From Ureibacillus aquaedulcis (lineage in GTDB: Bacteria > Bacillota > Bacilli > Bacillales_A > Planococcaceae): a DNA stretch of 64,000 nucleotides. Shown in pieces: positions 19,965 to 30,457 of the stretch. Position 1 is the stretch's first letter; every line of letters starts with the position of its first letter. The position numbers and the translations under genes were made by a program. Below the pieces are notes generated by a model that was not told where the DNA came from, did not search any database, and saw only the letters and a program-made list of their open reading frames with translations. The stretch covers positions 56,365 to 120,364 of the forward strand of contig NZ_JAUHTQ010000010.1 of the NCBI RefSeq assembly GCF_030418165.1. The letters run 5' to 3'.

Positions 19965-20113
19965 AGCACTAAGCTCCTGTTATAGGTTTCATAATTACAA
20001 AATATTAACGTAAGGTTAATATTGTCTTTATTTTAATTTAGTAACATAGGTTTTAATTACATTTTCAATAGGGTATGTAATACCAACCAATTGAATGTCA
20101 TGGAGGTAGCATT

Positions 20114-21397
20114 TTGGACTCTTTTGTTTCTTCGTTTCTTCATCATTTTAATTTTGTCACGTTTCTTATTTTTTTATTGTTTTATTCCTATCAGTTTGTC
20201 TATATGCTCGTTGCACTCAAGAGTAAACGGAAAAAAAGGAATGTGGCCAATAATCATCATCCAAACAAATATGCGGTAATTATTGCAGCAAGAAATGAAG
20301 AACTAGTAATAGGGGAATTAATCAAAAGTATCCGAAAACAAAGCTATTCCCAAGAATATGTCGATATCTTTGTTATAGCGGATAATTGTACGGATCAGAC
20401 GGCTGAAGTAGCTAAACAGGCAGGGGCAATTGTCCGGGAAAGATTCAACAAGAATCAGATAGGCAAAGGCTATGCTCTTGATTTTATGTTCAAAATTATT
20501 GGCAATGAATACTCCTCCAAAGAATATGATGGGTATTTCATTTTTGATGCTGACAATCTGCTCGACGAGAACTATATTGCTGAAATGAATCGCACGTTCA
20601 ACCAAGGTTATAGGGTTGTAACAAGCTATCGGAATTCTAAAAATTTCGATCAAAACTGGATTACTGCCGGCTATGCCATTTGGTTTTTGCATGAAGCAGA
20701 ATATTTGAACCTTCCAAGAATGATACTGAATACGAGCTGTGCCATTTCAGGTACAGGTTTTCTAGTGCATTCCGATCTAATAAAAAAGAACGGTGGATGG
20801 AACTACCATCTCCTTACGGAAGATATTGAATTCTCAATTTCGCAGATTCTAAAGGGCGAGAAAATTGGGTATTGTCAGGATGCTGTTTTTTATGATGAGC
20901 AACCCATCACATTTAGACAATCTTGGAGACAGAGATTACGCTGGGCAAAAGGATTTTACCAAGTGCTGTCAAAGTATGGCAAAGATTTAATGCGCTGTAT
21001 TTTTACAAGGAATCAAAATAGTTTTTCCTCTTTTGATATGTCGATGACCATCATGCCGGCGATGATTCTTACAAATCTCTCAATAGTAGTCAATGGGCTG
21101 TTTTATCTAGCGGTATTGTTTGATGTGTTAGAAGATGTGGGCGTAAGTGGTACAACACTTGTTATAATGCGATCAATCGGCATGTACTATTGTGTGATGT
21201 TTCTTATGGCGTTAATAACTACAATAACAGAATGGAGAAGAATACATTGTGCAGGATGGAAGAAAATTGCCTATTCATTTACATTTCCATTCTTTATGAT
21301 GACCTACATTCCCATTGCAATCGTTGCTTTATTTAAAGAAGTGGAGTGGAAGCAAATCCAGCACACTGTCGTTAAATCCATAGATGAAGTTCAGTAG
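20114..21397 (+). CDS. Membrane-bound family 2 glycosyltransferase
   Basis: A 427-residue processive-type GT2 enzyme. An N-terminal membrane helix (FVTFLIFLLFYSYQFVYML) precedes the cytosolic GT-A domain, and two or three helices lie at the C terminus. Catalytic residues are present: the first Asp in VIADNCTDQT, the DxD-like FDADN, LTEDIEF, and the QRLRW motif that marks polysaccharide synthases of the cellulose/poly-GlcNAc type. The product is not predictable. TTG 20114 is chosen because GGAGGT (20102-20107) sits six bases upstream; an overlapping ATG frame from 20091 is out of frame and short. It is flanked by terminators, so it is a monocistronic insertion between apt and relA. Confidence 0.82.
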   Translation: MDSFVSSFLHHFNFVTFLIFLLFYSYQFVYMLVALKSKRKKRNVANNHHPNKYAVIIAARNEELVIGELIKSIRKQSYSQEYVDIFVIADNCTDQTAEVAKQAGAIVRERFNKNQIGKGYALDFMFKIIGNEYSSKEYDGYFIFDADNLLDENYIAEMNRTFNQGYRVVTSYRNSKNFDQNWITAGYAIWFLHEAEYLNLPRMILNTSCAISGTGFLVHSDLIKKNGGWNYHLLTEDIEFSISQILKGEKIGYCQDAVFYDEQPITFRQSWRQRLRWAKGFYQVLSKYGKDLMRCIFTRNQNSFSSFDMSMTIMPAMILTNLSIVVNGLFYLAVLFDVLEDVGVSGTTLVIMRSIGMYYCVMFLMALITTITEWRRIHCAGWKKIAYSFTFPFFMMTYIPIAIVALFKEVEWKQIQHTVVKSIDEVQ

Positions 21398-21421
21398 GTT
21401 GGTTATTTTGAAGCTGACTAG

Positions 21422-21462
21422 AAAAAAGGTTGTCTCATTTCGAAGTGAGATAACCTTTTTTG
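21422..21462 (+). terminator. Terminator after the glycosyltransferase gene
   Basis: A 16-bp stem with one G-U pair (21422-21437 with 21446-21461) closes TTTCGAAG and ends in a T run. Confidence 0.9.
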
Positions 21463-21545
21463 TACATGAATATTAATAATTTCACAGTATTTCTACAAAA
21501 AAGATTAAAATGTGTCATTTTTTATAAAGTATTTGTCGACGTGCC

Positions 21546-21575
21546 TTTACATCAAGCATAAATATTTTATACAAT
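21546..21575 (+). promoter_or_regulatory. Probable sigma-A promoter for relA
   Basis: TTTACA (21546-21551), 18 bases, TACAAT (21570-21575), about 50 bases before the start codon. Confidence 0.5.
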
Positions 21576-21623
21576 TATAACTATATATCCTAATCGGAAA
21601 ATTTTTAACAAGGTGGACAACAA

Positions 21624-23822
21624 ATGGCGAAAGAGCAAATATTGACGCCCGAAGATGTATTCGCGCTAGTCAAAGCATATATGAACGATGAACATGTTGC
21701 CTTTGTAAAGAAAGCTTACGAAGTAGCAAATGAAGCACATAAAGAACAATCACGCAGTTCAGGTGAACCATATATCATACATCCAATACAAGTTGCCGGC
21801 ATTCTTGCGGAACTCCAAATGGATCCAGATACCGTTGCTGCTGGTTTTCTTCATGATGTAGTGGAGGATACGACTGTAACACGTGAAGATCTGGTAAATG
21901 AATTTAGTGAAGAAGTCGCAATGTTGGTTGACGGGGTAACAAAACTCGAGAAAATTAAATATTTATCCAAAAAAGAACAACAAGCTGAAACCCATCGAAA
22001 AATGTTTGTTGCCATGGCACAGGATATCCGTGTTATTTTAATCAAGCTTGCTGACCGACTTCATAATATGCGGACTTTAAAACATCTATCTGCTGAAAAA
22101 CAAAGACGTATATCGAATGAAACCTTAGAAATTTTTGCACCACTTGCTCATCGCCTTGGAATTTCAAAAGTTAAATGGGAGTTGGAAGATACAGCATTAC
22201 GTTACTTAAATCCTCAACAATATTATCGTATTGTTAGTTTGATGAAAAGAAAACGTGTTGAACGTGAAGCATATTTAGAAAATGTGATGAATGAAGTAAG
22301 GTCACAACTGGTCGATGTCGAGATACATGCAGATATTTCGGGACGACCGAAGCATATCTATAGTATTTATCGAAAAATGGTATTACAAAATAAACAATTC
22401 AATGAAATCTATGATTTACTTGCCGTACGCGTGCTGGTAGATAGCATTAAGGATTGTTACGCTGTCCTGGGAATTGTACATACATTATGGAAGCCAATGC
22501 CTGGTCGTTTCAAGGATTATATAGCGATGCCGAAGCAAAACCTATATCAATCGCTTCATACAACAGTTATTGGACCATATGGAGATCCTTTGGAGGTACA
22601 GATTCGTACGCGGGATATGCATCAAATCGCTGAGTACGGGATTGCAGCACACTGGGCATATAAAGAAGGTAAATCTGTTAACGGCGAAAAAGAAACGATC
22701 GACCAAAAACTAACTTGGTTCCGTGAAATCCTGGAATTTCAAAATGAATCTTCCAATGCAGAAGAATTTATGGAATCATTGAAATTCGATTTATTTTCGG
22801 ATATGGTCTACGTGTTTACACCAAAAGGCGAAGTGATCGAACTCCCGTCGGGTTCGGTTCCAATTGACTTTGCGTACCGTGTGCATTCAGAAGTCGGAAA
22901 TCGAACAATTGGTGCAAAAGTAAACGGGAAGATGGTTCCATTAGATACGCCTTTAAAGACTGGCGATATTATTGAAATTCTGACATCCAAACAATCCTTC
23001 GGGCCAAGTCGGGATTGGTTGAAGTTAGCCCAAAGCTCCCAAGCAAAAAATAAAATCAAGCAATTTTTCAAGAAGCACTTACGTGATGAAAATGTCGTCA
23101 AAGGTAAAGATTTGGTCGAGAAGGAAATTAAATCACAAGATTTTGACGCTAAAGAAGTGCTTTCCGCAGAAAATATAAAACGAGTACTAGAAAAGCTTAA
23201 CTATACGAACGAAGAAGATTTATATGCTGCAGTTGGTGTTGGAGGCATTACTGCCCAGCAAATCGTAAACCGTTTAGCGGAGAAGAAAAGAAGAGAACGT
23301 GAACAGGAAGTTGCCCTGGAAAAAATCGTAAAAGAGATGCAAAATAATCAGGCAAAGAGAAGTCGAACTGAATCGGGTGTAATCGTGAAGGGAATCGAAA
23401 ATCTGCTTATCCGATTATCACGCTGCTGTACACCTGTTCCTGGAGATGAAATTGTCGGATTTATTACAAAGGGCCGTGGAGTTTCTGTCCATCGTGCAGA
23501 TTGCCCGAATATTGAAGAGGGCGAGAATGCAGATCGTTTAATCGAAGTGGAATGGGAACATAGCGAGACACCGATTCGAAAAGAATATCCAGTGGATATT
23601 GAAGTTTCGGCATTTGACCGTCCAGGCATTTTAAACGATGTTATGCATGCTGTAAGTGAAGCTAAAACGAATATTTTAGCCGTAACCGGCCGAGCAGACC
23701 AGGATAAGATTGCTACGATTCATCTAACGATCTCCATTTCGAATATTTCCGCTTTGCATAAAGTGGTGGAAAGAATTAAACAATTACCTGATATATATTC
23801 AGTGCAACGTGTAATAAATTAA
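21624..23822 (+). CDS. relA: Bifunctional (p)ppGpp synthetase/hydrolase Rel
   Basis: The long RSH enzyme makes and degrades the stringent-response alarmone (p)ppGpp. The 732-residue protein has all expected domains. The HD hydrolase ([16 protein letters not shown]) and the synthetase ([20 protein letters not shown]) come first. They are followed by TGS ([20 protein letters not shown]), a zinc-finger-like region ([18 protein letters not shown]) and a C-terminal ACT domain ([18 protein letters not shown]). The intact HDxxED motif indicates active hydrolase. AAGGTGG precedes ATG 21624. dtd follows 18 bases later in the same operon. Confidence 0.97.
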   Translation: MAKEQILTPEDVFALVKAYMNDEHVAFVKKAYEVANEAHKEQSRSSGEPYIIHPIQVAGILAELQMDPDTVAAGFLHDVVEDTTVTREDLVNEFSEEVAMLVDGVTKLEKIKYLSKKEQQAETHRKMFVAMAQDIRVILIKLADRLHNMRTLKHLSAEKQRRISNETLEIFAPLAHRLGISKVKWELEDTALRYLNPQQYYRIVSLMKRKRVEREAYLENVMNEVRSQLVDVEIHADISGRPKHIYSIYRKMVLQNKQFNEIYDLLAVRVLVDSIKDCYAVLGIVHTLWKPMPGRFKDYIAMPKQNLYQSLHTTVIGPYGDPLEVQIRTRDMHQIAEYGIAAHWAYKEGKSVNGEKETIDQKLTWFREILEFQNESSNAEEFMESLKFDLFSDMVYVFTPKGEVIELPSGSVPIDFAYRVHSEVGNRTIGAKVNGKMVPLDTPLKTGDIIEILTSKQSFGPSRDWLKLAQSSQAKNKIKQFFKKHLRDENVVKGKDLVEKEIKSQDFDAKEVLSAENIKRVLEKLNYTNEEDLYAAVGVGGITAQQIVNRLAEKKRREREQEVALEKIVKEMQNNQAKRSRTESGVIVKGIENLLIRLSRCCTPVPGDEIVGFITKGRGVSVHRADCPNIEEGENADRLIEVEWEHSETPIRKEYPVDIEVSAFDRPGILNDVMHAVSEAKTNILAVTGRADQDKIATIHLTISISNISALHKVVERIKQLPDIYSVQRVIN

Positions 23823-23840
23823 TAAGTCCGAGGTAGAAAA

Positions 23841-24293
23841 ATGCGAGTAGTAATTCAAAGAAGCAAACAAGCATCAGTTGCAGTCGAAGGTCAAATAACC
23901 GGTGCAATTGAGTCAGGATACGTCTTATTGGTAGGATTGACTCATGACGATACACTGGAGGACGTAAAATACGTAGCAAAAAAAGTCGCGGAGCTTAGAC
24001 TTTGGGAAGATCATGACGGCAAGATGAACCATTCGATTGTAGAAAATGGTGGGGCAATTCTATCTGTATCGCAATTTACTTTATACGCAGATACGAGAAA
24101 GGGAAGAAGACCAAGTTTTATTGATGCAGCAAGACCTGAAACTGCACTCCCTTTATGGGAGGCATTTAACGAAGAGCTGAAAAATACTCATAATTTAAAA
24201 GTAGAGACGGGTGTTTTTGGAGCAATGATGGATGTATCATTAGTAAATGATGGTCCTGTTACAATCATCGTCGAGTCTAGACCAAAAGAATAA
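23841..24293 (+). CDS. dtd: D-aminoacyl-tRNA deacylase
   Basis: Dtd removes D-amino acids and glycine wrongly attached to tRNA. The 150-residue enzyme has the catalytic [17 protein letters not shown] motif and the cross-subunit NDGPVTI motif with its Gly-cisPro. It is the second gene of the relA-dtd pair conserved in Bacillales. Two terminator-like hairpins follow, the second shared with the convergent amidase gene. Confidence 0.96.
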   Translation: MRVVIQRSKQASVAVEGQITGAIESGYVLLVGLTHDDTLEDVKYVAKKVAELRLWEDHDGKMNHSIVENGGAILSVSQFTLYADTRKGRRPSFIDAARPETALPLWEAFNEELKNTHNLKVETGVFGAMMDVSLVNDGPVTIIVESRPKE

Positions 24294-24304
24294 TGCCAAA
24301 AGGA

Positions 24305-24357
24305 GGTTGACTGAAGGGCTGTCAAAGTACGACTCTTTAGGATCAACCACTTTTTTT
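24305..24357 (+). terminator. Terminator after dtd
   Basis: GGTTGA (24305-24310) pairs with TCAACC (24343-24348), with a wobble-rich inner stem and seven T residues at 24351-24357. Confidence 0.7.
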
Positions 24358-24371
24358 AATTCATAAAATGG

Positions 24372-24410
24372 AAAAAGAGGCATCCCCTAATTTTCGGGTT
24401 AGCCTCTTTT
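24372..24410. terminator. Bidirectional terminator, dtd / amidase
   Basis: The A-rich AAAAGAGGC arm pairs with GCCTCTTTT, giving a hairpin with T runs on both strands between the convergent genes. Confidence 0.8.
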
Positions 24411-24412
24411 CA

Positions 24413-26062
24413 TTATGGTTCTAGTTGTGCATCGAAGTAATTTAAGATCCCTTGATAAATTCCCAAAGTTGCTTGCTCGTGATAAAAGTCGGTCGTCACA
24501 ACACTTTCCTCGCTTGGGTTACTTAGATAGCCTAGCTCAATTAATATTGCTGCTTGTTTGTTTTCGCGTGTTACCAAATAATTCCCTGGTTGAACTCCCC
24601 GATTTCGAATTGTAACCTTTTCAGAAAGTCCTTCATGGACATATTCCGCCAACTCTTGTTGATAACCATTTGTATAATAAGTGGTGAAACCAGATATCGA
24701 ACTATCATCGGTTGCATCATAATGGATACTGATAAATGCGTCCGCAGCATACTGATGTGAGATGGACACCCTTTTTCTGAGGTCCACATAGGTATCCGAT
24801 TCACGGGTCAGTATAACTTCGGCACCAGCAGAGCGTAATTTGGATTTCAGTAATTCAACCGTTTTTAGGTTAATCTCTTTTTCTTCCGTCCCACGGGCAC
24901 CGGTTGTTCCTTTGTCATTACCACCATGGCCTGGGTCTATAACAAGGGTCAGACCTTTTAGCGTTCCTTTTTTACGTTCTTCCTTTTTTTGGGATTCTTT
25001 TCCCTCGTCTACTATGGAATTTGTATTTCCATCATCTGAAACGACCCAATTTGCCACATAGGCAGTTGTGGTTTTATCAACTTCCACCTTATACCATTCA
25101 CCCTCGGTTGAAAGGATATTATACTTTTCTCCTGCGTCTGCGTGAACGACTACATTGGAAGAAGTGGATGGTTCATCACGAAGGTTTGTGCCATTATAGA
25201 TGATTGTCACAAAAGGACTTTCGGTTTCAATCGTTTTTTCCGACTCCGTAGAAGTGAGGATTTTTTCATTCACTTGAAATGACCCGTAAAAACTATATAC
25301 CCAACCTTCTTTTTTACCAAATCGAATTTTTACCCAATTGTTATTTCTCTCAAGAACATCGTATTGTTCACCCTCTTTCGCTGTACCAAGCTTCTTGGAG
25401 GATAAATCGGGTTTTTTTCGTATATTTACTACATCTACTGCAATAGTAAATAGATTCGGGTCAATCTTAACGTTGGTTTTTTCTTTTCCATCTTCATTAG
25501 TATCTGTCGTTTCTTCCTCAGAGGGATGGCTTTGTTGGTTCACTTCGTTTTTCTTGATTGTTACATAGTCTGTAGAAACCCATCCCAAGGCGCCATTAAA
25601 TGAAATTTGGACCCAATTTGCCTCGCTCTCCAGCACTTTTGCCTCGTCACCAGTGTTTAACTGACTTAAAACAGGGGATGATACGGATGGTTCTGCCCGT
25701 AAGTTTAAATGGTCCACTTGTGAAATAACGGAATGAGTTTCGGTGTTATCCCCATTAGAGGAATCACTCGCCTTTGTGGCAGATGTTAGCCATGAAGCTA
25801 CCCAACCTTCCATATCCTTCGTTTTTACATGATACCAATCATCCTGTTTCTCGATAAATGTAAGGCCTTGTCCTTCCTTTAAGGTCTCCATAATCGGATA
25901 GGATAACCCCGGACCTTCTCGTAAGTACAAAATATCTGCGGAAACGACTAAATCGGGCTCTTCACTTGAAGCAAAAGCTGATTTTGTTTCATATGTATAA
26001 GGAGACAGCAATGAAATAAGTAATATGAAAGTAATCCAGAATTTTAGCGATTTATGATACAT
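24413..26062 (-). CDS. Secreted N-acetylmuramoyl-L-alanine amidase with four SH3 domains (YrvJ-like)
   Basis: A 549-residue cell-wall hydrolase that cuts the bond between muramic acid and the stem peptide. A signal peptide covers about residues 1-31. Four bacterial SH3 (SH3_3) repeats follow near residues 38-95, 110-170, 205-262 and 285-345, each with an N/YLR-type start and a GWV or AYV end. A lysine/glutamate linker leads to the Amidase_3 domain (about 370-545). Zinc ligands are in VIDPGHGG, EKEINL and SIHYD, and the catalytic Glu is in LIELGYLSN. All are present, so it should be active. Its place between dtd and hisS matches B. subtilis yrvJ. It is divergent from the hisS leader. Confidence 0.92.
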   Translation of the reverse strand: MYHKSLKFWITFILLISLLSPYTYETKSAFASSEEPDLVVSADILYLREGPGLSYPIMETLKEGQGLTFIEKQDDWYHVKTKDMEGWVASWLTSATKASDSSNGDNTETHSVISQVDHLNLRAEPSVSSPVLSQLNTGDEAKVLESEANWVQISFNGALGWVSTDYVTIKKNEVNQQSHPSEEETTDTNEDGKEKTNVKIDPNLFTIAVDVVNIRKKPDLSSKKLGTAKEGEQYDVLERNNNWVKIRFGKKEGWVYSFYGSFQVNEKILTSTESEKTIETESPFVTIIYNGTNLRDEPSTSSNVVVHADAGEKYNILSTEGEWYKVEVDKTTTAYVANWVVSDDGNTNSIVDEGKESQKKEERKKGTLKGLTLVIDPGHGGNDKGTTGARGTEEKEINLKTVELLKSKLRSAGAEVILTRESDTYVDLRKRVSISHQYAADAFISIHYDATDDSSISGFTTYYTNGYQQELAEYVHEGLSEKVTIRNRGVQPGNYLVTRENKQAAILIELGYLSNPSEESVVTTDFYHEQATLGIYQGILNYFDAQLEP

Positions 26063-26169
26063 TCATTATCTCCTTTCCAAAGAATTCTAATCATGGGCGT
26101 TAACCCGATATATACTCTTTTCATTTTAAATTCAAATAGACAATAAAATCTACACTTTTTTGAAAATAG

Positions 26170-26199
26170 TTGACAAATCTGCCATGACACAATTAAGAT
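26170..26199 (+). promoter_or_regulatory. Promoter of the hisS T-box transcript
   Basis: TTGACA (26170-26175), 18 bases, TAAGAT (26194-26199). This places the start a few bases before stem I of the T-box leader. Confidence 0.55.
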
Positions 26200-26214
26200 A
26201 GGATATATTATATA

Positions 26215-26491
26215 GAACAATGAATGCCATTGACCAAGCAAGTAGAAATTACCTCTGTAGACAAGAGAGGGAAAGACTAGGCTGAAATCTTTCCTGCTGC
26301 ATGTAGTGACGAACAACACTTGAGAGGCTCTTTTTCGAAAAACAGCAATGTCTAGTAGGGAAAGACGGAAACGGCCGTTATCCGTTTACGAGAGGATGTA
26401 CTTTAGTGTACATCAACTAGGGTGGAACCGCGGAAGTTAATATAAGCTTTCGTCCCTTGCAATATGCAAGGGACGGGAGCTTTTTTATTTT
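26215..26491 (+). promoter_or_regulatory. T-box riboswitch leader of hisS-aspS
   Basis: T-box leaders sense uncharged tRNA and switch between terminator and antiterminator. Stem I base pairs CCTCT with AGAGG (near 26254 and 26322). The apical hairpin is GAAAGA/TCTTTC, and a CAC histidine codon at 26317-26319 sits next to the 3' base strand and is the likely specifier. The T-box core AGGGTGGAACCGCGG is at 26419-26433. The terminator pairs CGTCCCTTGC (26451-26460) with GCAAGGGACG (26466-26475), extended by AGCT/AGCT, before a T run. tRNA-His is therefore the expected ligand. Confidence 0.93.
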
Positions 26492-26537
26492 TTCCAAAAA
26501 AGTCCGCAAATCAATAAAGAATGAGAGGGGCATATTA

Positions 26538-27806
26538 ATGGCTTTTAAAGTACCAAGAGGAACCCAGGATATTCTGCCTGAACAAACGCCGAAATGGCAA
26601 AAGGTTGAATCGATCCTGAGAGAATTAACTCACGTTTATCGTTATAAAGAAATTCGTACACCTATTTTTGAGCAAACAGAGTTATTTCAGCGAGGAGTAG
26701 GGGACACAACGGATATCGTTCAAAAAGAAATGTACACATTCGAGGACCGTGGAGGACGTTCATTGACTCTTCGTCCGGAGGGGACAGCATCTAGTGTTCG
26801 TGCTTATGTTGAACATAAATTGTTTGGTAATCCAGACCAACCAGTCAAGCTTTCGTATATGGGACCAATGTTCCGGTATGAACGCCAACAAGCAGGTCGT
26901 TATCGACAATTTGTACAGTTTGGAGTAGAAGCCATTGGCAGCAGTGACCCTGCAATCGATGCAGAAGTTATCTCACTTGCAATGGACATTTACCAAACAG
27001 TTGGTTTAAAAGATTTAAAATTGGTCATAAATTCTCTTGGAGATAAAGAAACAAGAGAGGCACACAGATCGGCCTTGATAAAGCATTTTGAACCTAGTAT
27101 CAGTGAATTTTGTTCCGATTGCCAAAATCGTCTAGCGAAAAATCCTTTACGTATTCTAGATTGTAAAAAGGATCATGATCACCCATTGATGAAAACTGCC
27201 CCGGCATTAACGGATTATTTAACACAATCATCTGCTCAATATTTTGATCAAGTGAAAAAATACCTGGATGTGCTGGGCATCACTTATGTAGTTGATCCAA
27301 ACTTAGTCCGTGGCCTGGATTACTATAACCATACAGCTTTTGAAATCATGAGTACTTCCGAAGGTTTTGGAGCGATTACAACACTGTGCGGCGGTGGCCG
27401 ATACAATGGATTAGTTGAGGATATTGGCGGACCGGATGCACCCGGAATCGGTTTTGCAATGTCGATTGAACGTCTGCTTTTAGCTTTGGAAGCCGAGGGA
27501 GTAGAGTTGGATCTGGAAGATCGTCTGGATGTCTTTCTTGTCGCGATGGGTGATGAAGCGAAATTAAAATCTGCCGAATTAATCAGCTCTTTCCGTACAA
27601 AAGGGATTTCGGCCGATATGGATTATGCAGATCGAAAAATGAAAGCGCAAATGAAGTCAGCTGACCGACAGGGTGCAAAATATGTACTGGTTATTGGCGA
27701 ATCAGAGCTCGAAGAAATGAGCGTCAACGTCAAGGAGATGGAAACAGGAATACAAGAAAAAGTTCCATTCCCTGAATTAGTGAATTACTTATTAAAACAT
27801 AAATAA
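26538..27806 (+). CDS. hisS: Histidyl-tRNA synthetase
   Basis: HisS charges tRNA-His. The 422-residue class II synthetase has the N-terminal [10 protein letters not shown], motif 1 near [13 protein letters not shown], motif 2 [14 protein letters not shown], the histidine-A motifs [13 protein letters not shown] and GGGRYNGL, and motif 3 [14 protein letters not shown]-terminal anticodon-binding domain follows. ATG 26538 with GAGAGGGG upstream gives the normal start; the longer open frame from 26457 runs through the T-box terminator and is not real. It is controlled by the T-box upstream and followed by aspS after 29 bases. Confidence 0.97.
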   Translation: MAFKVPRGTQDILPEQTPKWQKVESILRELTHVYRYKEIRTPIFEQTELFQRGVGDTTDIVQKEMYTFEDRGGRSLTLRPEGTASSVRAYVEHKLFGNPDQPVKLSYMGPMFRYERQQAGRYRQFVQFGVEAIGSSDPAIDAEVISLAMDIYQTVGLKDLKLVINSLGDKETREAHRSALIKHFEPSISEFCSDCQNRLAKNPLRILDCKKDHDHPLMKTAPALTDYLTQSSAQYFDQVKKYLDVLGITYVVDPNLVRGLDYYNHTAFEIMSTSEGFGAITTLCGGGRYNGLVEDIGGPDAPGIGFAMSIERLLLALEAEGVELDLEDRLDVFLVAMGDEAKLKSAELISSFRTKGISADMDYADRKMKAQMKSADRQGAKYVLVIGESELEEMSVNVKEMETGIQEKVPFPELVNYLLKHK

Positions 27807-27835
27807 TCAATTGGAAGCAAATTGGAGGAAAGATA

Positions 27836-29608
27836 ATGGCTCAGAGAACACATGCATGTGCTGAAATAAGTGAACAACAGCAAGGTGAAAAGGTAGTTTT
27901 AAAAGGATGGGTACAGAAACGCCGTGACTTAGGTGGGTTAATCTTCGTGGATGTACGTGACCGTAGTGGAATCGTGCAAGTCGTATTTGGAGACGAAGCA
28001 AAAGACGCATTGGCGGTTGCAGAAAAAATTCGCAACGAGTATGTAGTTGAAATCGAAGGCACTGTTGTACTTCGTGATGAAAGTCAAGTCAACCCGAACA
28101 TTGAATCCGGAAAAATTGAAGTAATCGCTTCCTCCATCAACATTATCAATGAAGCAAAAACACCACCTTTTGCAATCGATGATAAAGTGGAAGTATCAGA
28201 AGATATTCGTTTGAAATATCGCTATTTAGACTTACGTCGTCCGGTAATGTTCAATACGTTCAAATTACGCTCAGATATTACACGTTCGATTCGGAACTTC
28301 CTGCAAAACGAAGGTTTCTTGGAAGTAGAGACACCAATCTTGACGAAATCAACTCCAGAAGGTGCACGCGACTACTTAGTGCCGTCCCGTGTACATGAAG
28401 GCGAATTTTATGCATTGCCACAATCCCCACAATTGTTTAAGCAATTACTAATGGTTTCAGGGTTTGAGAAGTACTTCCAAATTGCTCGATGCTTCCGGGA
28501 CGAAGATTTGCGTGCAGACCGTCAACCAGAATTTACACAGGTTGATATTGAAACATCATTTATGTCCATGGATGAAATTATTGAAATGAATGAGCGCTTA
28601 ATCCAGAAAGTGATGAAAGAAGCAAAAGGTGTAGACGTACAGCTTCCATTCCAGCGTATGCCATACAAAGAAGCAATGGCTCGTTACGGTTCAGATAAAC
28701 CGGACGTTCGCTTCGGCCTTGAACTTGTTGGGCTTTCAGAGATCGTCCGCGTTTCTTCATTCAAGGTATTTGCACAGGCTGTCGAGTCAGGCGGCGAAGT
28801 AAAAGCAATCAATGTAAAAGGAAATGCGGACAAATACTCTCGTAAAGATATTGATGCATTGACAGAGTTTGTTAAGATTTACGGTGCAAAAGGTTTAGCT
28901 TGGTTAAAAGTAACGGACGAAGGCTTGAACGGTCCGATCGCAAAATTCTTTGAGGGTGAAGTTGCCGAGAACTTAATCAATGCAACAAATGCTGAAAGTG
29001 GAGACTTGCTATTATTCGTAGCCGACTCATCCGATGTGGTAGCAGCGAGTTTAGGTGCTTTACGAAATAAATTAGGAAAAGAACTAGAATTAATCGATGA
29101 ATCTGTTTATGCTTTCCTATGGATTACTGATTGGCCATTGCTTGAGTACGATGAAGAAGCAGGCCGTTATACAGCTGCCCACCATCCGTTTACACGTCCG
29201 TTTGAAGAAGATATCGATAAAATGGAAACAAATCCGGCGGAAGTACGTGCACAAGCTTACGATATCGTATTGAATGGGTACGAATTAGGCGGGGGATCAT
29301 TACGGATTTACGAACGTGACCTTCAGGAAAAAATGTTCAAATTACTAGGTTTCTCTCAAGAAGAAGCACAAGAACAATTCGGATTCCTACTAGAAGCATT
29401 TGAATACGGAGTACCCCCACATGGAGGACTTGCATTTGGTTTAGACCGATTTGTTATGCTACTAGCAGGCCGTACAAACCTGCGCGACACAATCGCATTC
29501 CCGAAAACAGCTACAGCAAGCTGTTTACTTACTTCAGCTCCAAGCGAAGTATCGGATGCGCAATTACAAGAATTAAGCTTGGCTGTTACAAAGAAAAAAG
29601 AAGATTAA
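27836..29608 (+). CDS. aspS: Aspartyl-tRNA synthetase
   Basis: AspS charges tRNA-Asp. The 590-residue bacterial-type enzyme has the N-terminal OB anticodon domain ([24 protein letters not shown]), motif 1, motif 2 ([18 protein letters not shown]), the bacterial GAD insertion domain (about residues 300-415) and motif 3 ([13 protein letters not shown]). GGAGG precedes ATG 27836. It shares the hisS T-box transcript and ends at a T-rich terminator. Whether it is discriminating or not was not judged. Confidence 0.97.
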   Translation: MAQRTHACAEISEQQQGEKVVLKGWVQKRRDLGGLIFVDVRDRSGIVQVVFGDEAKDALAVAEKIRNEYVVEIEGTVVLRDESQVNPNIESGKIEVIASSINIINEAKTPPFAIDDKVEVSEDIRLKYRYLDLRRPVMFNTFKLRSDITRSIRNFLQNEGFLEVETPILTKSTPEGARDYLVPSRVHEGEFYALPQSPQLFKQLLMVSGFEKYFQIARCFRDEDLRADRQPEFTQVDIETSFMSMDEIIEMNERLIQKVMKEAKGVDVQLPFQRMPYKEAMARYGSDKPDVRFGLELVGLSEIVRVSSFKVFAQAVESGGEVKAINVKGNADKYSRKDIDALTEFVKIYGAKGLAWLKVTDEGLNGPIAKFFEGEVAENLINATNAESGDLLLFVADSSDVVAASLGALRNKLGKELELIDESVYAFLWITDWPLLEYDEEAGRYTAAHHPFTRPFEEDIDKMETNPAEVRAQAYDIVLNGYELGGGSLRIYERDLQEKMFKLLGFSQEEAQEQFGFLLEAFEYGVPPHGGLAFGLDRFVMLLAGRTNLRDTIAFPKTATASCLLTSAPSEVSDAQLQELSLAVTKKKED

Positions 29609-29621
29609 TTTAATTTAAATG

Positions 29622-29666
29622 ACGCAAATAGCTGTTTATGAATTTAGCCGTTTGCGTTTTTTTTTG
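29622..29666 (+). terminator. Terminator after aspS
   Basis: ACGCAAA (29622-29628) pairs with TTTGCGT (29651-29657), then a run of nine or more T residues. Confidence 0.8.
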
Positions 29667-30120
29667 TACGATATTGTAGTCTGCGAGTAGCCATATCGTG
29701 AACATGAGAAGGAATGAAAAACTGTTAAAAGTCTATGAGTAGCAAGATCACGGTCAATGAAGGAAAAGATAAGCTGCTACATTTCCATCAGAAAGATTCT
29801 CTATACGTTATTCTTAAAAAGTAAAATCCATAATCCTAAAATAGAGCTGTAAAGTACCTATTGTTAAGATATCTTAATTACCAAACAAGAAGCATAATTT
29901 TTTCCATATCGGTAATTCTGTATCAAAAACAAATCCCCTAATATAATTTTATTAGTATAATGAAAGTTCCCTTTTAACTCATAGTCTTTAGAAATACATT
30001 AACAAGAAAATGAGACAAATCTACCATTAGTTGTTGAAAAAGATTTTATAAGAAAAAAATTTAATATTTTTACTAATACATATTGAAAATTCAGATAATT
30101 ATTGTTATTATAGATTTAAC
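29667..30120. repeat. Gap before 6S RNA: two degenerate ~52-bp repeat units, then AT-rich sequence
   Basis: There is no gene. A unit starting GTCTGCGAGTAGC (29679) recurs as GTCTATGAGTAGC (29731), 52 bases later, with matching downstream bases. From about 29800 the sequence is AT-rich, with no recognised element until the 6S promoter: TTGAAA at 30083-30088, 17 bases, TATTAT at 30106-30111. Confidence 0.5.
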
Positions 30121-30315
30121 ACGAATCCTAAGGTGTTTGTGAAGCTTATTTCACTGTTTTGACCGAACAACAAATCGTTGGGAATTCATATTTTGCTTTG
30201 GCGAACAAGCCCTGCAAACGGATGAGGGAAGTTTAAAGAAGTAAAGAGGGTACCCACCTGTGAATAAGCGGGTTCAAAACGATGCTTTCCATGCTTACGG
30301 CATTTTGGGATTCGT
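30121..30315 (+). ncRNA. ssrS: 6S RNA
   Basis: 6S RNA binds the sigma-A RNA polymerase holoenzyme and mimics an open promoter. I call it from structure and synteny. ACGAATCC (30121-30128) pairs perfectly with GGATTCGT (30308-30315), and the stem continues for about nine more pairs including wobbles. It encloses a long irregular hairpin and gives a length of 195 bases. It lies between aspS and tcdA, the site of bsrA (6S-1) in B. subtilis. A promoter lies just upstream and a terminator just downstream. No protein frame covers it. Exact ends are uncertain by a few bases. Confidence 0.85.
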
Positions 30316-30325
30316 CATGCCAAAA

Positions 30326-30356
30326 CTCTCCTAACAGTTTAGGAGGGTTTTTTATT
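30326..30356 (+). terminator. Terminator after 6S RNA
   Basis: CTCCTAA (30328-30334) pairs with TTAGGAG (30339-30345) and is followed by a T run. Confidence 0.85.
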
Positions 30357-30457
30357 TATCAATGTATACTTTCTTAGTCTTTTGATTCAAATTTACAGTA
30401 AGGATTCCGTATGTTATAATTCCGAGTAGTATAATATAGATTGAGAGGCATACAATT

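Noticed and set aside
20091..20279. 62-codon frame starting at ATG 20091
   Set aside because: It is out of frame with the strongly supported glycosyltransferase gene, and the GGAGGT site fits the TTG start at 20114 instead.
26457..26537. 27-residue N-terminal extension of HisS
   Set aside because: It would be translated from the T-box terminator hairpin and is absent from the normal HisS N terminus.
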